Source: an uncultured Oxalobacter sp. (GTDB lineage Bacteria > Pseudomonadota > Gammaproteobacteria > Burkholderiales > Burkholderiaceae_D). From it: a DNA stretch of 12,384 nucleotides. The position numbers and the translations under genes were made by a program. Every line of letters begins with the position of its first letter. Position 1 is the stretch's first letter. The stretch lies in contig CALGGD010000170.1 in the NCBI GenBank assembly GCA_937916185.1, positions 1-12,384 on the forward strand, given 5' to 3'. The notes below the pieces were generated by a model. It saw only the letters and a program-made list of their open reading frames with translations, was not told where the DNA came from and did not search any database. Below, one piece after another: positions 1-8,074 of the stretch.

Positions 1-501
1 GACTGCCAGCGCGTGGTCAAGGCTGTAACCGGCTGCCAGCATACCGTGGTGCGCCAACAGGCAGGCATAGCCTTTGCCAAGGGCAGCGACAGCGGCATCA
101 GACAGTTCCTGAGAACCGAACAGGGCATAAGGCGCACAGGGAATGGTGTTCCCGCCCGTCACGGCAATCATATAATGGAATGGCGGGACATCCTGTTCCA
201 TACAGGCGATGGTTGTTGCAAAGGTGGAATGGGTATGCACCACCGCATGGATATCGGGGCGCGCGAGGTAAACGTCACGGTGCATCCGCCATTCACTGCT
301 GGGTTTCGTGCCTTCAATCAGATTGCCTGCCTTGTCCAGCAGGCAGATATCGTCGGCAGACATCCGGTTGGGTTCAATGCCACTGGGCGTAATCAGGAAA
401 CCCTGTCCAAACCGCAGGCTGACATTGCCGCTGGTACCCCGGTTGATGCCATCAGAGACCAGCCTGCGGCTGGTTTCAACCAGCTGATTCCGTTTTTTCA
501 T
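1..501 (-). CDS. Class II aldolase (L-fuculose-phosphate aldolase/FucA-like), 3' end outside window
   Basis: Open reading frame of 167 codons from the ATG at 501 to the left edge with no stop, so the C-terminus (about 45-50 residues by comparison with FucA) is missing. It is a zinc-dependent class II aldolase, cleaving a sugar phosphate to DHAP plus an aldehyde. Seen: the phosphate-binding GTSGNVS at 22-28, TPSG at 38-41, SSEWR at 68-72 with the catalytic Glu70, the zinc ligands His89 and His91 in HTHS, and the third ligand His152 in AHHGML. HYMIA..GGN.IPCAPYA.FG at 109-129 is very close to E. coli FucA. The gene begins 7 nt after the mtnP stop, with a GAGG ribosome site inside the end of mtnP, so the two genes are translated as an operon. 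That pairing makes a role in 5-methylthioribulose-/5-deoxyribulose-1-phosphate cleavage (Ald2 of the DHAP shunt) more likely than fucose use. The substrate is inference. Confidence 0.88.
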   Translation of the reverse strand, partial: MKKRNQLVETSRRLVSDGINRGTSGNVSLRFGQGFLITPSGIEPNRMSADDICLLDKAGNLIEGTKPSSEWRMHRDVYLARPDIHAVVHTHSTFATTIACMEQDVPPFHYMIAVTGGNTIPCAPYALFGSQELSDAAVAALGKGYACLLAHHGMLAAGYSLDHALAV

Positions 502-508
502 GACAACC

Positions 509-1372
509 TCAGCCTTTGAGTATCCGTCCTGCAACCGCCTCCAGTTTTTCCAAAAGCGCATGATCCCTGGCATCTGGTGCGGTGATCAAGGCAGAATCCA
601 ACGCATGGCGGCAGGCGCATCCAGGACCAGAAAGGTCCTGCTGGATGACAGGAATGACTGCCTGCAGCAGTTTCTGGGCCTTGGCGGCATTGCCTGAAAA
701 GGTTTCAATGATCTGCTGGACAGTGACGTTGTCATGGTCTGGATGCCAGCAGTCGTAATCGGTGACCATGGCGATGGTTGTGTAGCAAATCTCCGCTTCA
801 CGGGCGAGTTTGGCTTCAGGGATATTCGTCATCCCAATCACATCACATCCCCATCCACGGTACATCTGGGATTCTGCATAAGTCGAGAACTGAGGCCCTT
901 CCATAGCGAGGTAAGTTCCACCCATGGCTGAGGGGATACCGAGTTTCTGGGCGGTTTCATAAACAGCTTCCGCCAGGCGGCTGCAGATCGGGTGAGCCAT
1001 GGAAACATGGGCGACACAGCCTTTACCGAAGAAAGAGCGGGGACGGGAAACCGTCCGGTCAATGAACTGGTCGATGATTACAAACATCCCGGGTTTCAGT
1101 TCTTCCTTCAGGGAGCCGACAGCACTGACAGAAATCAGGTCTGTCACGCCAACCCGCTTCAAGACATCAATGTTTGCCTGATAGTTGATGTCACTGGGAG
1201 ACAGCGGATGTCCCCTGCCATGCCGTGGCAGGAAAACCAGAGGCTCGCCGTTGATTTTCCCGAAAAGAAGTTCATCGGAAGGTTCCCCAAAGGGGGAAGG
1301 AACCTTCTCCCAATGGGTATCTGTCAGCCCTTCAAGGTTATAGATACCGCTTCCACCGATAATGCCCAGCAT
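509..1372 (-). CDS. mtnP: S-methyl-5'-thioadenosine phosphorylase
   Basis: Phosphorolyses 5'-methylthioadenosine, the by-product of polyamine and autoinducer synthesis, to adenine and 5-methylthioribose-1-phosphate in the cytoplasm. It belongs to the PNP/MTAP family. Seen in 287 residues: GIIGGSGIY at 3-11 (phosphate loop), PRHGRGH at 49-55, NYQAN at 63-67, CGSL-equivalent AVGSL at 84-88, MEGPQFST at 157-164, and TDYDCW at 204-209. The two Asp residues of TDYDCW (205, 207) are the adenine-recognising pair of MTAP; guanosine-type PNPs carry Asn here, so adenine specificity is supported. A longer reading from 1387 adds five residues (MMEVF). I prefer the ATG at 1372 because GGAGG lies 5 nt upstream of it and would otherwise be inside the coding region. 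It has its own promoter upstream and is followed immediately by the aldolase gene. Confidence 0.93.
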   Translation of the reverse strand: MLGIIGGSGIYNLEGLTDTHWEKVPSPFGEPSDELLFGKINGEPLVFLPRHGRGHPLSPSDINYQANIDVLKRVGVTDLISVSAVGSLKEELKPGMFVIIDQFIDRTVSRPRSFFGKGCVAHVSMAHPICSRLAEAVYETAQKLGIPSAMGGTYLAMEGPQFSTYAESQMYRGWGCDVIGMTNIPEAKLAREAEICYTTIAMVTDYDCWHPDHDNVTVQQIIETFSGNAAKAQKLLQAVIPVIQQDLSGPGCACRHALDSALITAPDARDHALLEKLEAVAGRILKG

Positions 1373-1402
1373 AAAAACCTCCATCATTGATTACAGGATG
1401 CC

Positions 1403-1431
1403 ATTATCAGATGGGGAATATGATTATGCAA
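1403..1431 (-). promoter_or_regulatory. Probable sigma-70 promoter of mtnP
   Basis: On the minus strand TTGCAT (1431-1426) is separated by 17 nt from GATAAT (1408-1403). It lies between the argG terminator and mtnP, giving a leader of roughly 24 nt that carries GGAGG. The -10 is good and the -35 matches only in its TTG half. Predicted by eye. Confidence 0.5.
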
Positions 1432-1470
1432 CTGCCTGGATCAGTTTACGGGTGGCAGGGCAGGCAAAGG

Positions 1471-1496
1471 AAAACGGTCCGACAGCTGTCGGACCG
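1471..1496 (-). terminator. Rho-independent terminator of argG
   Basis: Positions 1475-1496 are a perfect 22-bp inverted repeat (CGGTCCGACAG and its complement). On the minus strand it is followed directly by TTTT (1474-1471) and a pyrimidine-rich stretch. It folds as about 9 bp with an AGCU loop. It lies 27 nt past the argG stop and separates argG from mtnP. Confidence 0.85.
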
Positions 1497-1522
1497 CTTG
1501 GACTGAAAACCAGATACCCGGT

Positions 1523-2757
1523 TTATTTCTTGTTGCGGGCGTTTGCGGCGATACGCATACGCAGGGCATTCAGCTTGATGAAACCGTTGGCATCTTTCTG
1601 GTCGTATGCACCGGCATCATCTTCAAAAGTGGCGATGGTGGTGTCGAACAGGGAGTCTTTGACAGAATCACGGCCGACAACCATGACATTGCCCTTATAC
1701 AGTTTGACACGGACGGTTCCATTGACATGTTCCTGGGTATGGTCAATCAGGGTCTGCAATGCAACACGTTCAGGAGACCACCAGTAGCCGTTGTAGATGA
1801 TGGAGGCATAACGCGGCATCAATTCATCTTTCAAATGGGCGACTTCACGGTCAAGGCAGATGGATTCGATGGCACGGTGGGCTTTCAGCATGATGGTGCC
1901 CCCTGGGGTTTCATAGCAGCCACGGGATTTCATGCCGACATAACGGTTCTCAACAAGGTCAAGACGGCCGATGCCATGTTTTGCACCAAGGCGGTTCAGT
2001 TCCATCAGGACAGAAGCAGGGGACAGCTTCTTGCCATTCAGGGCAACAATATCGCCTTTTGCGTATTCAATGTCCAGGTATTCTGCTTGGTCTGGTGCTT
2101 CCTCTGGGCTGCAGGTCCAGCGCCACATGGAATCTTCCGGCTCTGCATTCGGGTTTTCCAGATAACGGCCTTCATAGCTGATATGCAGCATATTGGCATC
2201 CATCGAATAAGGGGCGCCCCCCTGTTTATGCTTCATTTCGATTTCGATACCGGCGGCTTCAGCATAGGCAAGCAGTTTTTCACGGGAAGTCAGGTCCCAT
2301 TCGCGCCATGGTGCGATGACCTTGACATTCGGCATCAGGGCATAGGCACCCAATTCAAAACGGACCTGGTCATTGCCCTTGCCGGTGGCACCATGGGAAA
2401 TGGCATCGGCACCGGTCAGTTTTGCAATCTCAATCAGGCGTTTTGCAATCAATGGGCGGGCGATGCTGGTACCCAGCAGATATTCCCCTTCGTAAATTGT
2501 ATTTGCACGGAACATCGGAACATCGGGAAAACAAAGTCACGGACAAATTCTTCACGCAGGTCATCAATGAAAATGTTTTCTGGTTTGATGCCGAATTTCA
2601 ACGCTTTCTGACGGGCAGGTTCGAGTTCTTCGCCCTGTCCCAGGTCAGCCGTGAAAGTGACGACTTCACACTGGTAAGTATCCTGAAGCCATTTCAGGAT
2701 GACAGAGGTATCCAGTCCGCCGGAATAGGCGAGGACCACTTTCTTTACATCGCTCAT
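1523..2757 (-). pseudogene. argG: Argininosuccinate synthase, frameshifted by an 8-bp tandem duplication
   Basis: ArgG condenses citrulline and aspartate with ATP to argininosuccinate, the penultimate step of arginine synthesis. The first frame starts at the ATG at 2757 and carries the ATP pyrophosphatase loop AYSGGLDTS at residues 10-18. It reads normally to VFPMFR (around residue 81), then goes out of frame and stops at 2449. The second frame, from 2515 to 1523, resumes exactly at [17 protein letters not shown] and runs through [13 protein letters not shown] to a normal C-terminus (330 residues). Joining the frames once across the duplicated ATGTTCCG gives 408 residues, the usual length of short-type ArgG, with no other defect visible. 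A recent event or an assembly error therefore fits better than long decay. As written, the product loses everything past the first quarter of the protein, and the host would need arginine unless the frame is restored. The gene has its own leader and terminator, downstream of argF. Confidence 0.9.
2508..2526. repeat. 8-bp tandem duplication disrupting argG
   Basis: On the plus strand CGGAACAT at 2508-2515 is repeated at 2516-2523 and followed by CGG. On the coding strand this reads as ATGTTCCG twice. Removing one copy restores the ArgG frame (PMFRANTIY). The ancestral site already had CGG on both sides of the unit, so a 3-nt direct repeat could have primed replication slippage. Confidence 0.93.
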
Positions 2758-2801
2758 AGTTTTCTTTCGTTGTTCAGTTGGATAGTGTGCGGATGGAACA
2801 T

Positions 2802-2823
2802 GGCAGGGACAGCAGACCCTGCC
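2802..2823 (-). promoter_or_regulatory. Hairpin in the argG 5' leader
   Basis: GGCAGGG at 2802-2808 and CCCTGCC at 2817-2823 form a perfect 7-bp inverted repeat around an 8-nt loop, 44 nt upstream of the argG ATG and within the predicted leader RNA. There is no T-run behind it, so it is not an obvious terminator. Function unknown. Confidence 0.4.
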
Positions 2824-2840
2824 GGATTTCAAACAGGCTC

Positions 2841-2869
2841 ATTTTATGCTGATTCGCCTGAAACGGAAA
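2841..2869 (-). promoter_or_regulatory. Possible argG promoter
   Basis: On the minus strand TTTCCG (2869-2864), 17 nt, then TAAAAT (2846-2841). The -10 matches five of six consensus bases and the -35 only three. It sits just past the argF terminator, as expected if argG is transcribed separately. Confidence 0.35.
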
Positions 2870-2883
2870 TATGCTCCAATCCA

Positions 2884-2924
2884 GAAAAAAGAAATTCCCC
2901 TACTGCTGGTGCAGATAGGGGAAT
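2884..2924 (-). terminator. Rho-independent terminator of argF
   Basis: Positions 2894-2924 form a hairpin: ATTCCCCTA pairs with TAGGGGAAT (9 bp), then a one-base bulge, then CTGC/GCAG closing a 4-nt loop. On the minus strand it is followed by a T-rich tail (TTTCTTTTTT, 2893-2884). It begins 13 nt after the argF stop. Confidence 0.85.
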
Positions 2925-2937
2925 CTGATGGATTGTT

Positions 2938-3852
2938 TTATGCCACCCTGCCTTTGACGAAGTATTCCAGCAGGGCCTTCTGGACATGCAGCCGGTTTTC
3001 AGCTTCATCCCAGACAACGGACTGAGGGCCATCAATGACTTCCGCCTCGACTTCCTCACCACGGTGGGCGGGCAGGCAGTGCATGAACAGGGCATCAGGT
3101 TTTGCACGTGCCATCTTGGCGGCATCGACATTCCAGCCTGCGAATGCCTTCTTGCGGATTTCATTCTCTTCTTCCCAACCCATGCTGGTCCAGACATCGG
3201 TGGTGACCAGGTCAGCACCTTCGCAGGCATCAGACGGGTCATCGAACAGGGTAAAGTGGCTATGGTCTTTGGAAACCCAGTTATAGTCGATATCGTAGCC
3301 CTTCGGTGTGGAGACATTGACATGGAAACCGAAGACTTCCGCTGCCTGCAGCCAGGAATACAGCATATTGTTCGCATCCCCGATCCAGGTCACCGTCTTG
3401 CCTTTGATGGAGCCACGGTGTTCGATGTAGGTGAAAACATCAGCAAAAACCTGGCAGGGATGATGTTCATCCGTCAGGCCATTGATGACAGGAACCCGGG
3501 AATTTGCAGCAAAACGTTCGATGATTTCCTGCCCGAAGGTCCGGATCATGATGATGTCAGACATGCGTGACATGACCTGTGCGGCATCCTCGATGGGTTC
3601 GCCGCGCCCCAGCTGGCTGTCACGGGTGTTCAGATAGACAGCGGTGCCGCCCAGCTGATGCATCCCCGCTTCAAAAGACAGGCGGGTACGGGTCGAGTTC
3701 TTTTCAAAGACCATCACCAGCGTCCGGTCGAGGAGCGGATGGTAGGTCTCAAAATTCTTGAATTTCTTTTTAATGATGCTGGCACGTTCAATCAGGTATT
3801 CATATTCAGCCAGCGTTAAATCAGAAAATTGCAGGTAATGTTTGATTGCCAT
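2938..3852 (-). CDS. argF: Ornithine carbamoyltransferase
   Basis: Transfers the carbamoyl group from carbamoyl phosphate to ornithine to give citrulline, the substrate of ArgG. It is a cytoplasmic trimer in this family. The 304 residues are the usual length. Seen: the carbamoyl-phosphate motif STRTR at 53-57, HPCQ at 131-134, the ornithine-binding TSMG loop after DVW, and the catalytic HCLPAHRG at 258-265 with Cys259. GGAG lies 7 nt upstream of the ATG at 3852. The gene appears intact, with its own promoter and its own terminator, and argG follows on the same strand. Beside argG an anabolic role (argF) is more likely than the catabolic arcB, which usually sits with arcA/arcC. If argG is truly broken, citrulline would be a dead end. 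Confidence 0.96.
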   Translation of the reverse strand: MAIKHYLQFSDLTLAEYEYLIERASIIKKKFKNFETYHPLLDRTLVMVFEKNSTRTRLSFEAGMHQLGGTAVYLNTRDSQLGRGEPIEDAAQVMSRMSDIIMIRTFGQEIIERFAANSRVPVINGLTDEHHPCQVFADVFTYIEHRGSIKGKTVTWIGDANNMLYSWLQAAEVFGFHVNVSTPKGYDIDYNWVSKDHSHFTLFDDPSDACEGADLVTTDVWTSMGWEEENEIRKKAFAGWNVDAAKMARAKPDALFMHCLPAHRGEEVEAEVIDGPQSVVWDEAENRLHVQKALLEYFVKGRVA

Positions 3853-3904
3853 ATTTATGCTCCAAGCAGCTCATTTGTCTGCCCGTAGAGAAGTTTAATC
3901 TTTG

Positions 3905-3933
3905 ATTATATGTGATTTTTTGTTTTTTTGAAA
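3905..3933 (-). promoter_or_regulatory. Promoter of argF
   Basis: A perfect TATAAT -10 (3910-3905 on the minus strand) has a weak TTTCAA -35 (3933-3928) 17 nt away, embedded in an A-rich stretch. It predicts a leader of about 46 nt before argF. No arginine-repressor box could be recognised with confidence. Confidence 0.55.
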
Positions 3934-4076
3934 GAGTAAGTGCCAATAAAACCGAGCTTCTTCCGCCATGAGGGGAATGCCGGTGGGAGATTGTTGCTTT
4001 TTTCCGCTTAAAACAGAGCAGTCCAGCCAGCCTTCAGGCAAAACATTCCCTGCCCCTGCCCCTGCAATGGAAAAAG

Positions 4077-5363
4077 TCAGCTGGGTCTGAAATGGGCGAC
4101 ATCCACTTTCTCAACCTTGCCGAATTTCAGTTCAATGATGGCATCAGATGCCGCATCAACCCGGGCATCATGCAGGAAACGCTGCAGGTCGATCTCATAG
4201 GCTTCATCGCCAAGCGACTGGATGATGGCACCAGCATTCACCCGACGGACAGCATCAAGGATTGTGGACCAGTATTCCCGTTGGGGAAACGGGATGAACT
4301 CCTTGCTGTTTTCTCCGTATCCCCGCCCTCTCAGGTCACATTCCGTGGCATCAATGACATACTTGAACCGTTCTGGCCGGCGGAACGCATCACAGCGTTC
4401 AAGCACCATGACAGCCATCTTTGAAGGCAGCTCGATACTGCGGCGGATAAACCCATGTTCGCGGGCAATCATCACCGCCACTTCACGGTAGAACGAGGAA
4501 ACATGCAGGCGGCGGCACACCTTATCGACAATGACAGCTCCCCGTTCTTCATGGGCACGGTGGTGCGGCCATTGGTTGGATGGTGTTGTCCCTTTGCCCA
4601 GGTCATGAAGCAGGACGCCAAAACGGACAGGCAGCGGATAGTCTTTCTTGGCAGCATAATCAACCGCCAGCATCGTATGCCTGTCGGTATAGATTTCAGG
4701 ATGGTACTGCTCCGGTTGGGGAACATCCCAAAGTGCCTCGATTTCAGGGAAAATACGCGCCAGGGCACCGCAGTCATGCAGCAGGTCAATCATGCGGGAA
4801 GGTCTTTCTTCCATCAACCCGACCGACAGCTCTTTCCAGATACGTTCCGGAACCAGCGCATCCACCTCGCCACTTTCCACCATTGACTTCATCAGTTTCA
4901 TGGTTTCAGGTGCAACCGTGAAATCGGTATAACGTGCGGTGAAACGGGCAAGCCTCAAGATGCGGACAGGGTCTTCACGGAAAGCCGGAGAGACATGCCG
5001 GAACACCTTTGCCTCGATATCTTTCTGCCCGCCAAAGGGGTCAATGATCTTGCCATCAGCATCCATCGCCATCGCATTGATGGTCAGGTCACGGCGGCTG
5101 AGGTCTTCTTCCAATGTCACGGTCGGGTCTGAATGGACAGCAAACCCCTTATAGCCCGGTGCGACTTTCCGCTCCGTCCGTGCCAGTGCGTATTCTTCTT
5201 TGGTTTCTGGATGCAGGAAGACCGGAAAATCCTTCCCGACAGGCTTGTAGCCAAGCGAAAGCATCTCCTCGACTGTGGAACCCACCACGACATAATCCAT
5301 ATCATGGATTGGCCGGTCCATGATGATATCCCGGACACCGCCGCCGACTTTATAGACTTCCAT
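4077..5363 (-). CDS. cca: Multifunctional CCA protein: tRNA nucleotidyltransferase with HD phosphohydrolase domain
   Basis: Builds and repairs the 3' CCA end of tRNAs without a nucleic-acid template. The 428 residues start with a class II nucleotidyltransferase head: GGGVRD at 7-12, DMDYVVVG at 21-28 with the metal-binding Asp21 and Asp23, FLHPETKEEYALARTERK-like segment near 49-66, and RRDLTINAMA at 90-99. The tRNA-binding neck follows. The C-terminal half has an HD phosphohydrolase domain with HDLGKG at 253-258 and a His-rich HHRAH at 267-271, as in E. coli Cca, which adds phosphatase and 2',3'-cyclic phosphodiesterase activities. A purine-rich AGGGGGAG precedes the ATG at 5363. It lies 134 nt after slt on the same strand and may be cotranscribed. 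The closest family, by eye, is the proteobacterial multifunctional type. Confidence 0.96.
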   Translation of the reverse strand: MEVYKVGGGVRDIIMDRPIHDMDYVVVGSTVEEMLSLGYKPVGKDFPVFLHPETKEEYALARTERKVAPGYKGFAVHSDPTVTLEEDLSRRDLTINAMAMDADGKIIDPFGGQKDIEAKVFRHVSPAFREDPVRILRLARFTARYTDFTVAPETMKLMKSMVESGEVDALVPERIWKELSVGLMEERPSRMIDLLHDCGALARIFPEIEALWDVPQPEQYHPEIYTDRHTMLAVDYAAKKDYPLPVRFGVLLHDLGKGTTPSNQWPHHRAHEERGAVIVDKVCRRLHVSSFYREVAVMIAREHGFIRRSIELPSKMAVMVLERCDAFRRPERFKYVIDATECDLRGRGYGENSKEFIPFPQREYWSTILDAVRRVNAGAIIQSLGDEAYEIDLQRFLHDARVDAASDAIIELKFGKVEKVDVAHFRPS

Positions 5364-5497
5364 AACTCCCCCTGTTTCTTATTGTGGATGATCAGGGACG
5401 GAACCGACCGATCAGGATGGTGTCCATCACGGTCTTTCCGGATTCAACTTTTCTTAATGCTCAATCTGATTATATCCAGTTTCCAGGAATCCTGCTG

Positions 5498-7414
5498 TCA
5501 GGGGGCGATGGTGCCCAACCGTTTTTTCAGCGACTGGGTATGGCTGCCCAGTTCACCGGCATAACAGGTGGCGTTGAAAAGCACATTCTTCACATAGTCG
5601 CGGGTTTCCTGGAAGGGGATGGATTCTGCAAAGATGGCCCCTTCAACCGCGCGGGGCAGGGAGGCTTTCCAGCGTTTTGGACGGCCAGGACCCGCGTTGT
5701 AACCAGCGCTTGCCATCGCCTGCGAATCATCCAGACTGTCAAGCATCATGCCCAGATAGGCGGAACCCAGCTTGATGTTGGTTTCCATATCAGTGATTTT
5801 TCCACCATGATAGTCGGTCATGCCAATCCGTTTCGCGACATGTTTTGCCGTGGCAGGCATCAGTTGCATCAGCCCCTGCGCCCCAACATTGGACCTTGCG
5901 ACAATCACAAAACGGGACTCCTGCCGGACCAGGCCATAGACCCATGCCAGATCCAACCCCAGTTCTTCTGCCGCTGATTCAAAATAATCCCGGTAAGGCA
6001 TCGGGAAACGTTGGGAAATCACCACCGTATCCTTGGTACGGTCAGAGGTGTTGATCATCCGGTCAATCCTGCCAATCCGGTTCGCCAGCTCTGCGGCAAC
6101 AATCAGCTGGCGGTCTTCTTTCATCTTGCGAAGTTGCCAGTTCCATTCACGCACAGCTTCAAACTGCCAGTTCATTGCATAGAACTTGCGGGCAAGGATC
6201 ATTCGTTCCGCCATGTTTTCAACTTCGCTGTTGGAAACATGGTAACTGCTGGCAGGTACCACCACCCAGCCATTCAGCTCTTCTTCCGCCAGCATACCGT
6301 AGAAAGAACGTTCTTTCTCGATGGATTTGAACAGGGCGTTCGCATCATGCCGTTCACCCAGTGCTTTCAGGGCTCTCCCTTTCCAGTAAACCCAGGTTGG
6401 ATTGCGTTTCAGGAAATCCGGCATCAGCGCAATCCAATCCAGGACATGCTGCCAGTCCTCATGGCGCAGTGCAGTCCGGACACGCCATTCATGGGCATAT
6501 GGCGAAATGTTGGCTGTAGTGCCTTTTTTCCAGTAATCAATGGCTTCAGGTTCCAGGTCAATAGCCGAAAACACGGCAATGATGCTCCATCCCAACGCGC
6601 GTTCCTGCGAAGAAAGGGCATCTTGAAAACGGTTGAGTGAGGCGACTGCCTGAGGGCGTCCTTTGTTTGCTGCAACTTTGCCCAGCGCAAAGAAGTAGTA
6701 TTCGTGACTGGTACGGTCTTCGCCAGGCCCTTTTGACAGGAATGCTTCGGGATTGTTCAATGCGCGGATAACGGCATCTTGAGAACCCCCTGCCAGGGTG
6801 GCAATCCGGGATGCCAGGTTGGGCTGTTTGGTGGCAGCGGCCAGACGGGAGAAATACCAGGCATCATCGATGCTCAATTGGTTCTGCTGTGCCATGGCGC
6901 TTAAGAGGGAATAGGCAGCGTCCCCTGCCTTCTTCATATTCAGTCCCAGCAGTTCCTTGGCTTCTGCAACCACATTGGTGCCTTTTGCCGCCTTGGACAT
7001 CAACGCATAGCATTTCACCTGCACATCGTCATCCACGACAAATTTTGGATATTCCCGGTCAAAGAGCGTCCAGTCCTGCCGTTCTCCCAGCAGCAGCAGC
7101 CAGTCATTGCGCAGACGGTCTGCAATCGCTGTCCCATCATATTGGGACAGGAACGCTTCAATTTCTGCATCGGTGGCATTGCGCAGATCAGATTTCAGCC
7201 GATAATACGCAACATAGGAAGGGATTGGATAATCCTGCAGGGACTCAGCAAGCTTTGCCGCTTTCTCTGGGTTGTTCTTGCGGGCAGCTTCCCGCAGCTG
7301 TGTGAAAGCCTCATCCTGTTCAGGCGTTGTTGTCAGCTCACGGGATGCCTCGGCGCATGAAATCATCGCAAAGGTCATCATCAACAGCAGGAGATTCCTA
7401 AAACTTTTCCACAT
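5498..7414 (-). CDS. slt: Soluble lytic murein transglycosylase (Slt70-type)
   Basis: Exported enzyme that cleaves the MurNAc-GlcNAc bond of peptidoglycan, leaving 1,6-anhydro-MurNAc ends, during wall turnover. The 638 residues begin with a signal peptide (hydrophobic stretch about 8-19). Cleavage could be after AEA at 21-23, or at Cys20 as a lipoprotein, although MISC is a poor lipobox. Residues 30 to about 450 form the long alpha-helical superhelical region typical of Slt70. The catalytic lysozyme-like domain is C-terminal: RQESRF with the catalytic Glu at about 499, GAQGLMQLMPATA at about 511-523, and GYNAGPGRPKRW near 571-582. Length and order match the family. The start at 7414 lies 33 nt from the divergent folate gene, so the two must share a regulatory region. 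A possible promoter (CTGACA at 7466-7461, CATTAT at 7442-7437) overlaps the neighbouring coding start. Confidence 0.94.
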   Translation of the reverse strand: MWKSFRNLLLLMMTFAMISCAEASRELTTTPEQDEAFTQLREAARKNNPEKAAKLAESLQDYPIPSYVAYYRLKSDLRNATDAEIEAFLSQYDGTAIADRLRNDWLLLLGERQDWTLFDREYPKFVVDDDVQVKCYALMSKAAKGTNVVAEAKELLGLNMKKAGDAAYSLLSAMAQQNQLSIDDAWYFSRLAAATKQPNLASRIATLAGGSQDAVIRALNNPEAFLSKGPGEDRTSHEYYFFALGKVAANKGRPQAVASLNRFQDALSSQERALGWSIIAVFSAIDLEPEAIDYWKKGTTANISPYAHEWRVRTALRHEDWQHVLDWIALMPDFLKRNPTWVYWKGRALKALGERHDANALFKSIEKERSFYGMLAEEELNGWVVVPASSYHVSNSEVENMAERMILARKFYAMNWQFEAVREWNWQLRKMKEDRQLIVAAELANRIGRIDRMINTSDRTKDTVVISQRFPMPYRDYFESAAEELGLDLAWVYGLVRQESRFVIVARSNVGAQGLMQLMPATAKHVAKRIGMTDYHGGKITDMETNIKLGSAYLGMMLDSLDDSQAMASAGYNAGPGRPKRWKASLPRAVEGAIFAESIPFQETRDYVKNVLFNATCYAGELGSHTQSLKKRLGTIAP

Positions 7415-7447
7415 AACCCTGTTCCCTGAAAAACGGATAATGAATCT

Positions 7448-8044
7448 ATGAGTTTACCACTGTCAGACAGTCATGCAGGACATTCATTGGCATCTGAAGA
7501 GATGATGGACAAAAAAATGCTTCGCAGACAGCTGCTGGCTGTCCGGAAAGCCATTCCTGAAGACCTGAAAAAACAGTATGACCATGCGCTTTGCCTGCGG
7601 ATCAAATCATGGCTTGAAGAAAGCGCCGTGAAAACCATCAGCGTCTATCTGCCCATCCGCAATGAGCCTGACCTGATGGAACTCTATGAAACGCTGTCAG
7701 GCAAAGTCCAGATGGCATTGCCTTATGTCCCTGCCAAAGACAGTCCCTTGCAGTTCATTGCCTGGCAGCCAGGCGATGAGTTGGTGGAAGGTGCTTTCCA
7801 TATCCCAGTCCCCAAGGCGATGGAACAGGTTCCGATGCCAGAAGTGCTGATTATCCCTTGTGTTGGCTATACCGCTGACCGTTACCGATTGGGTTATGGC
7901 GGCGGATTCTTCGACCGTACCTTGGAAGGGCAGGGTAATATCCTGACGGTTGGGGTGGCATACAGCAGCCTGAAAACCGCTTTCCAGACAGAAAAGTTCG
8001 ATATACCGCTCAGCATCATCATTACGGAAGCTGGGATTGAATGA
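7448..8044 (+). CDS. 5-formyltetrahydrofolate cyclo-ligase
   Basis: Converts 5-formyl-THF to 5,10-methenyl-THF using ATP, returning the stored folate to the one-carbon pool (MTHFS family; E. coli ygfA/fau). Seen: an N-terminal basic LRRQLLAVRKAIPE near 25-38, SVYLPIRNEPDL near 65-76, and the diagnostic RLGYGGGFFDR at 147-157, which binds ATP/phosphate. Length is 198 residues from 7448. The start is uncertain: ATGs at 7502, 7505 and 7517 are in frame, GAAGAG precedes the 7502/7505 pair, and homology to family members only begins near DKKMLRRQ. A shorter protein of about 175-180 residues is possible. It is divergent from slt with 33 nt between annotated starts, and convergent with the HigA-type gene, whose stop lies 30 nt past its own. 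Confidence 0.93.
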   Translation: MSLPLSDSHAGHSLASEEMMDKKMLRRQLLAVRKAIPEDLKKQYDHALCLRIKSWLEESAVKTISVYLPIRNEPDLMELYETLSGKVQMALPYVPAKDSPLQFIAWQPGDELVEGAFHIPVPKAMEQVPMPEVLIIPCVGYTADRYRLGYGGGFFDRTLEGQGNILTVGVAYSSLKTAFQTEKFDIPLSIIITEAGIE

Positions 8045-8074
8045 GCTGCTTTTCAGCATATAAGTGAAATACAG

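Noticed and set aside
13..519. Long plus-strand open frame at the left edge
   Set aside because: The opposite strand encodes an unmistakable class II aldolase with all zinc ligands. The plus frame shows no family features.
1727..2611. Plus-strand frame of 294 codons opposite argG
   Set aside because: It is antisense to conserved ArgG sequence, including the nucleotide- and substrate-binding motifs, and has no recognisable domain.
4047..4065. Short GC-rich repeat of a CCCCTG unit between cca and argF
   Set aside because: Only two exact units and one imperfect unit, and not a hairpin. No function can be supported.
5406..5434. Inverted repeat GACCG...CGGTC with inner GATGG/CCATC upstream of cca
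   Set aside because: The stems are short with an asymmetric internal loop and no T-run on either strand, so it is not convincing as a terminator or riboswitch.
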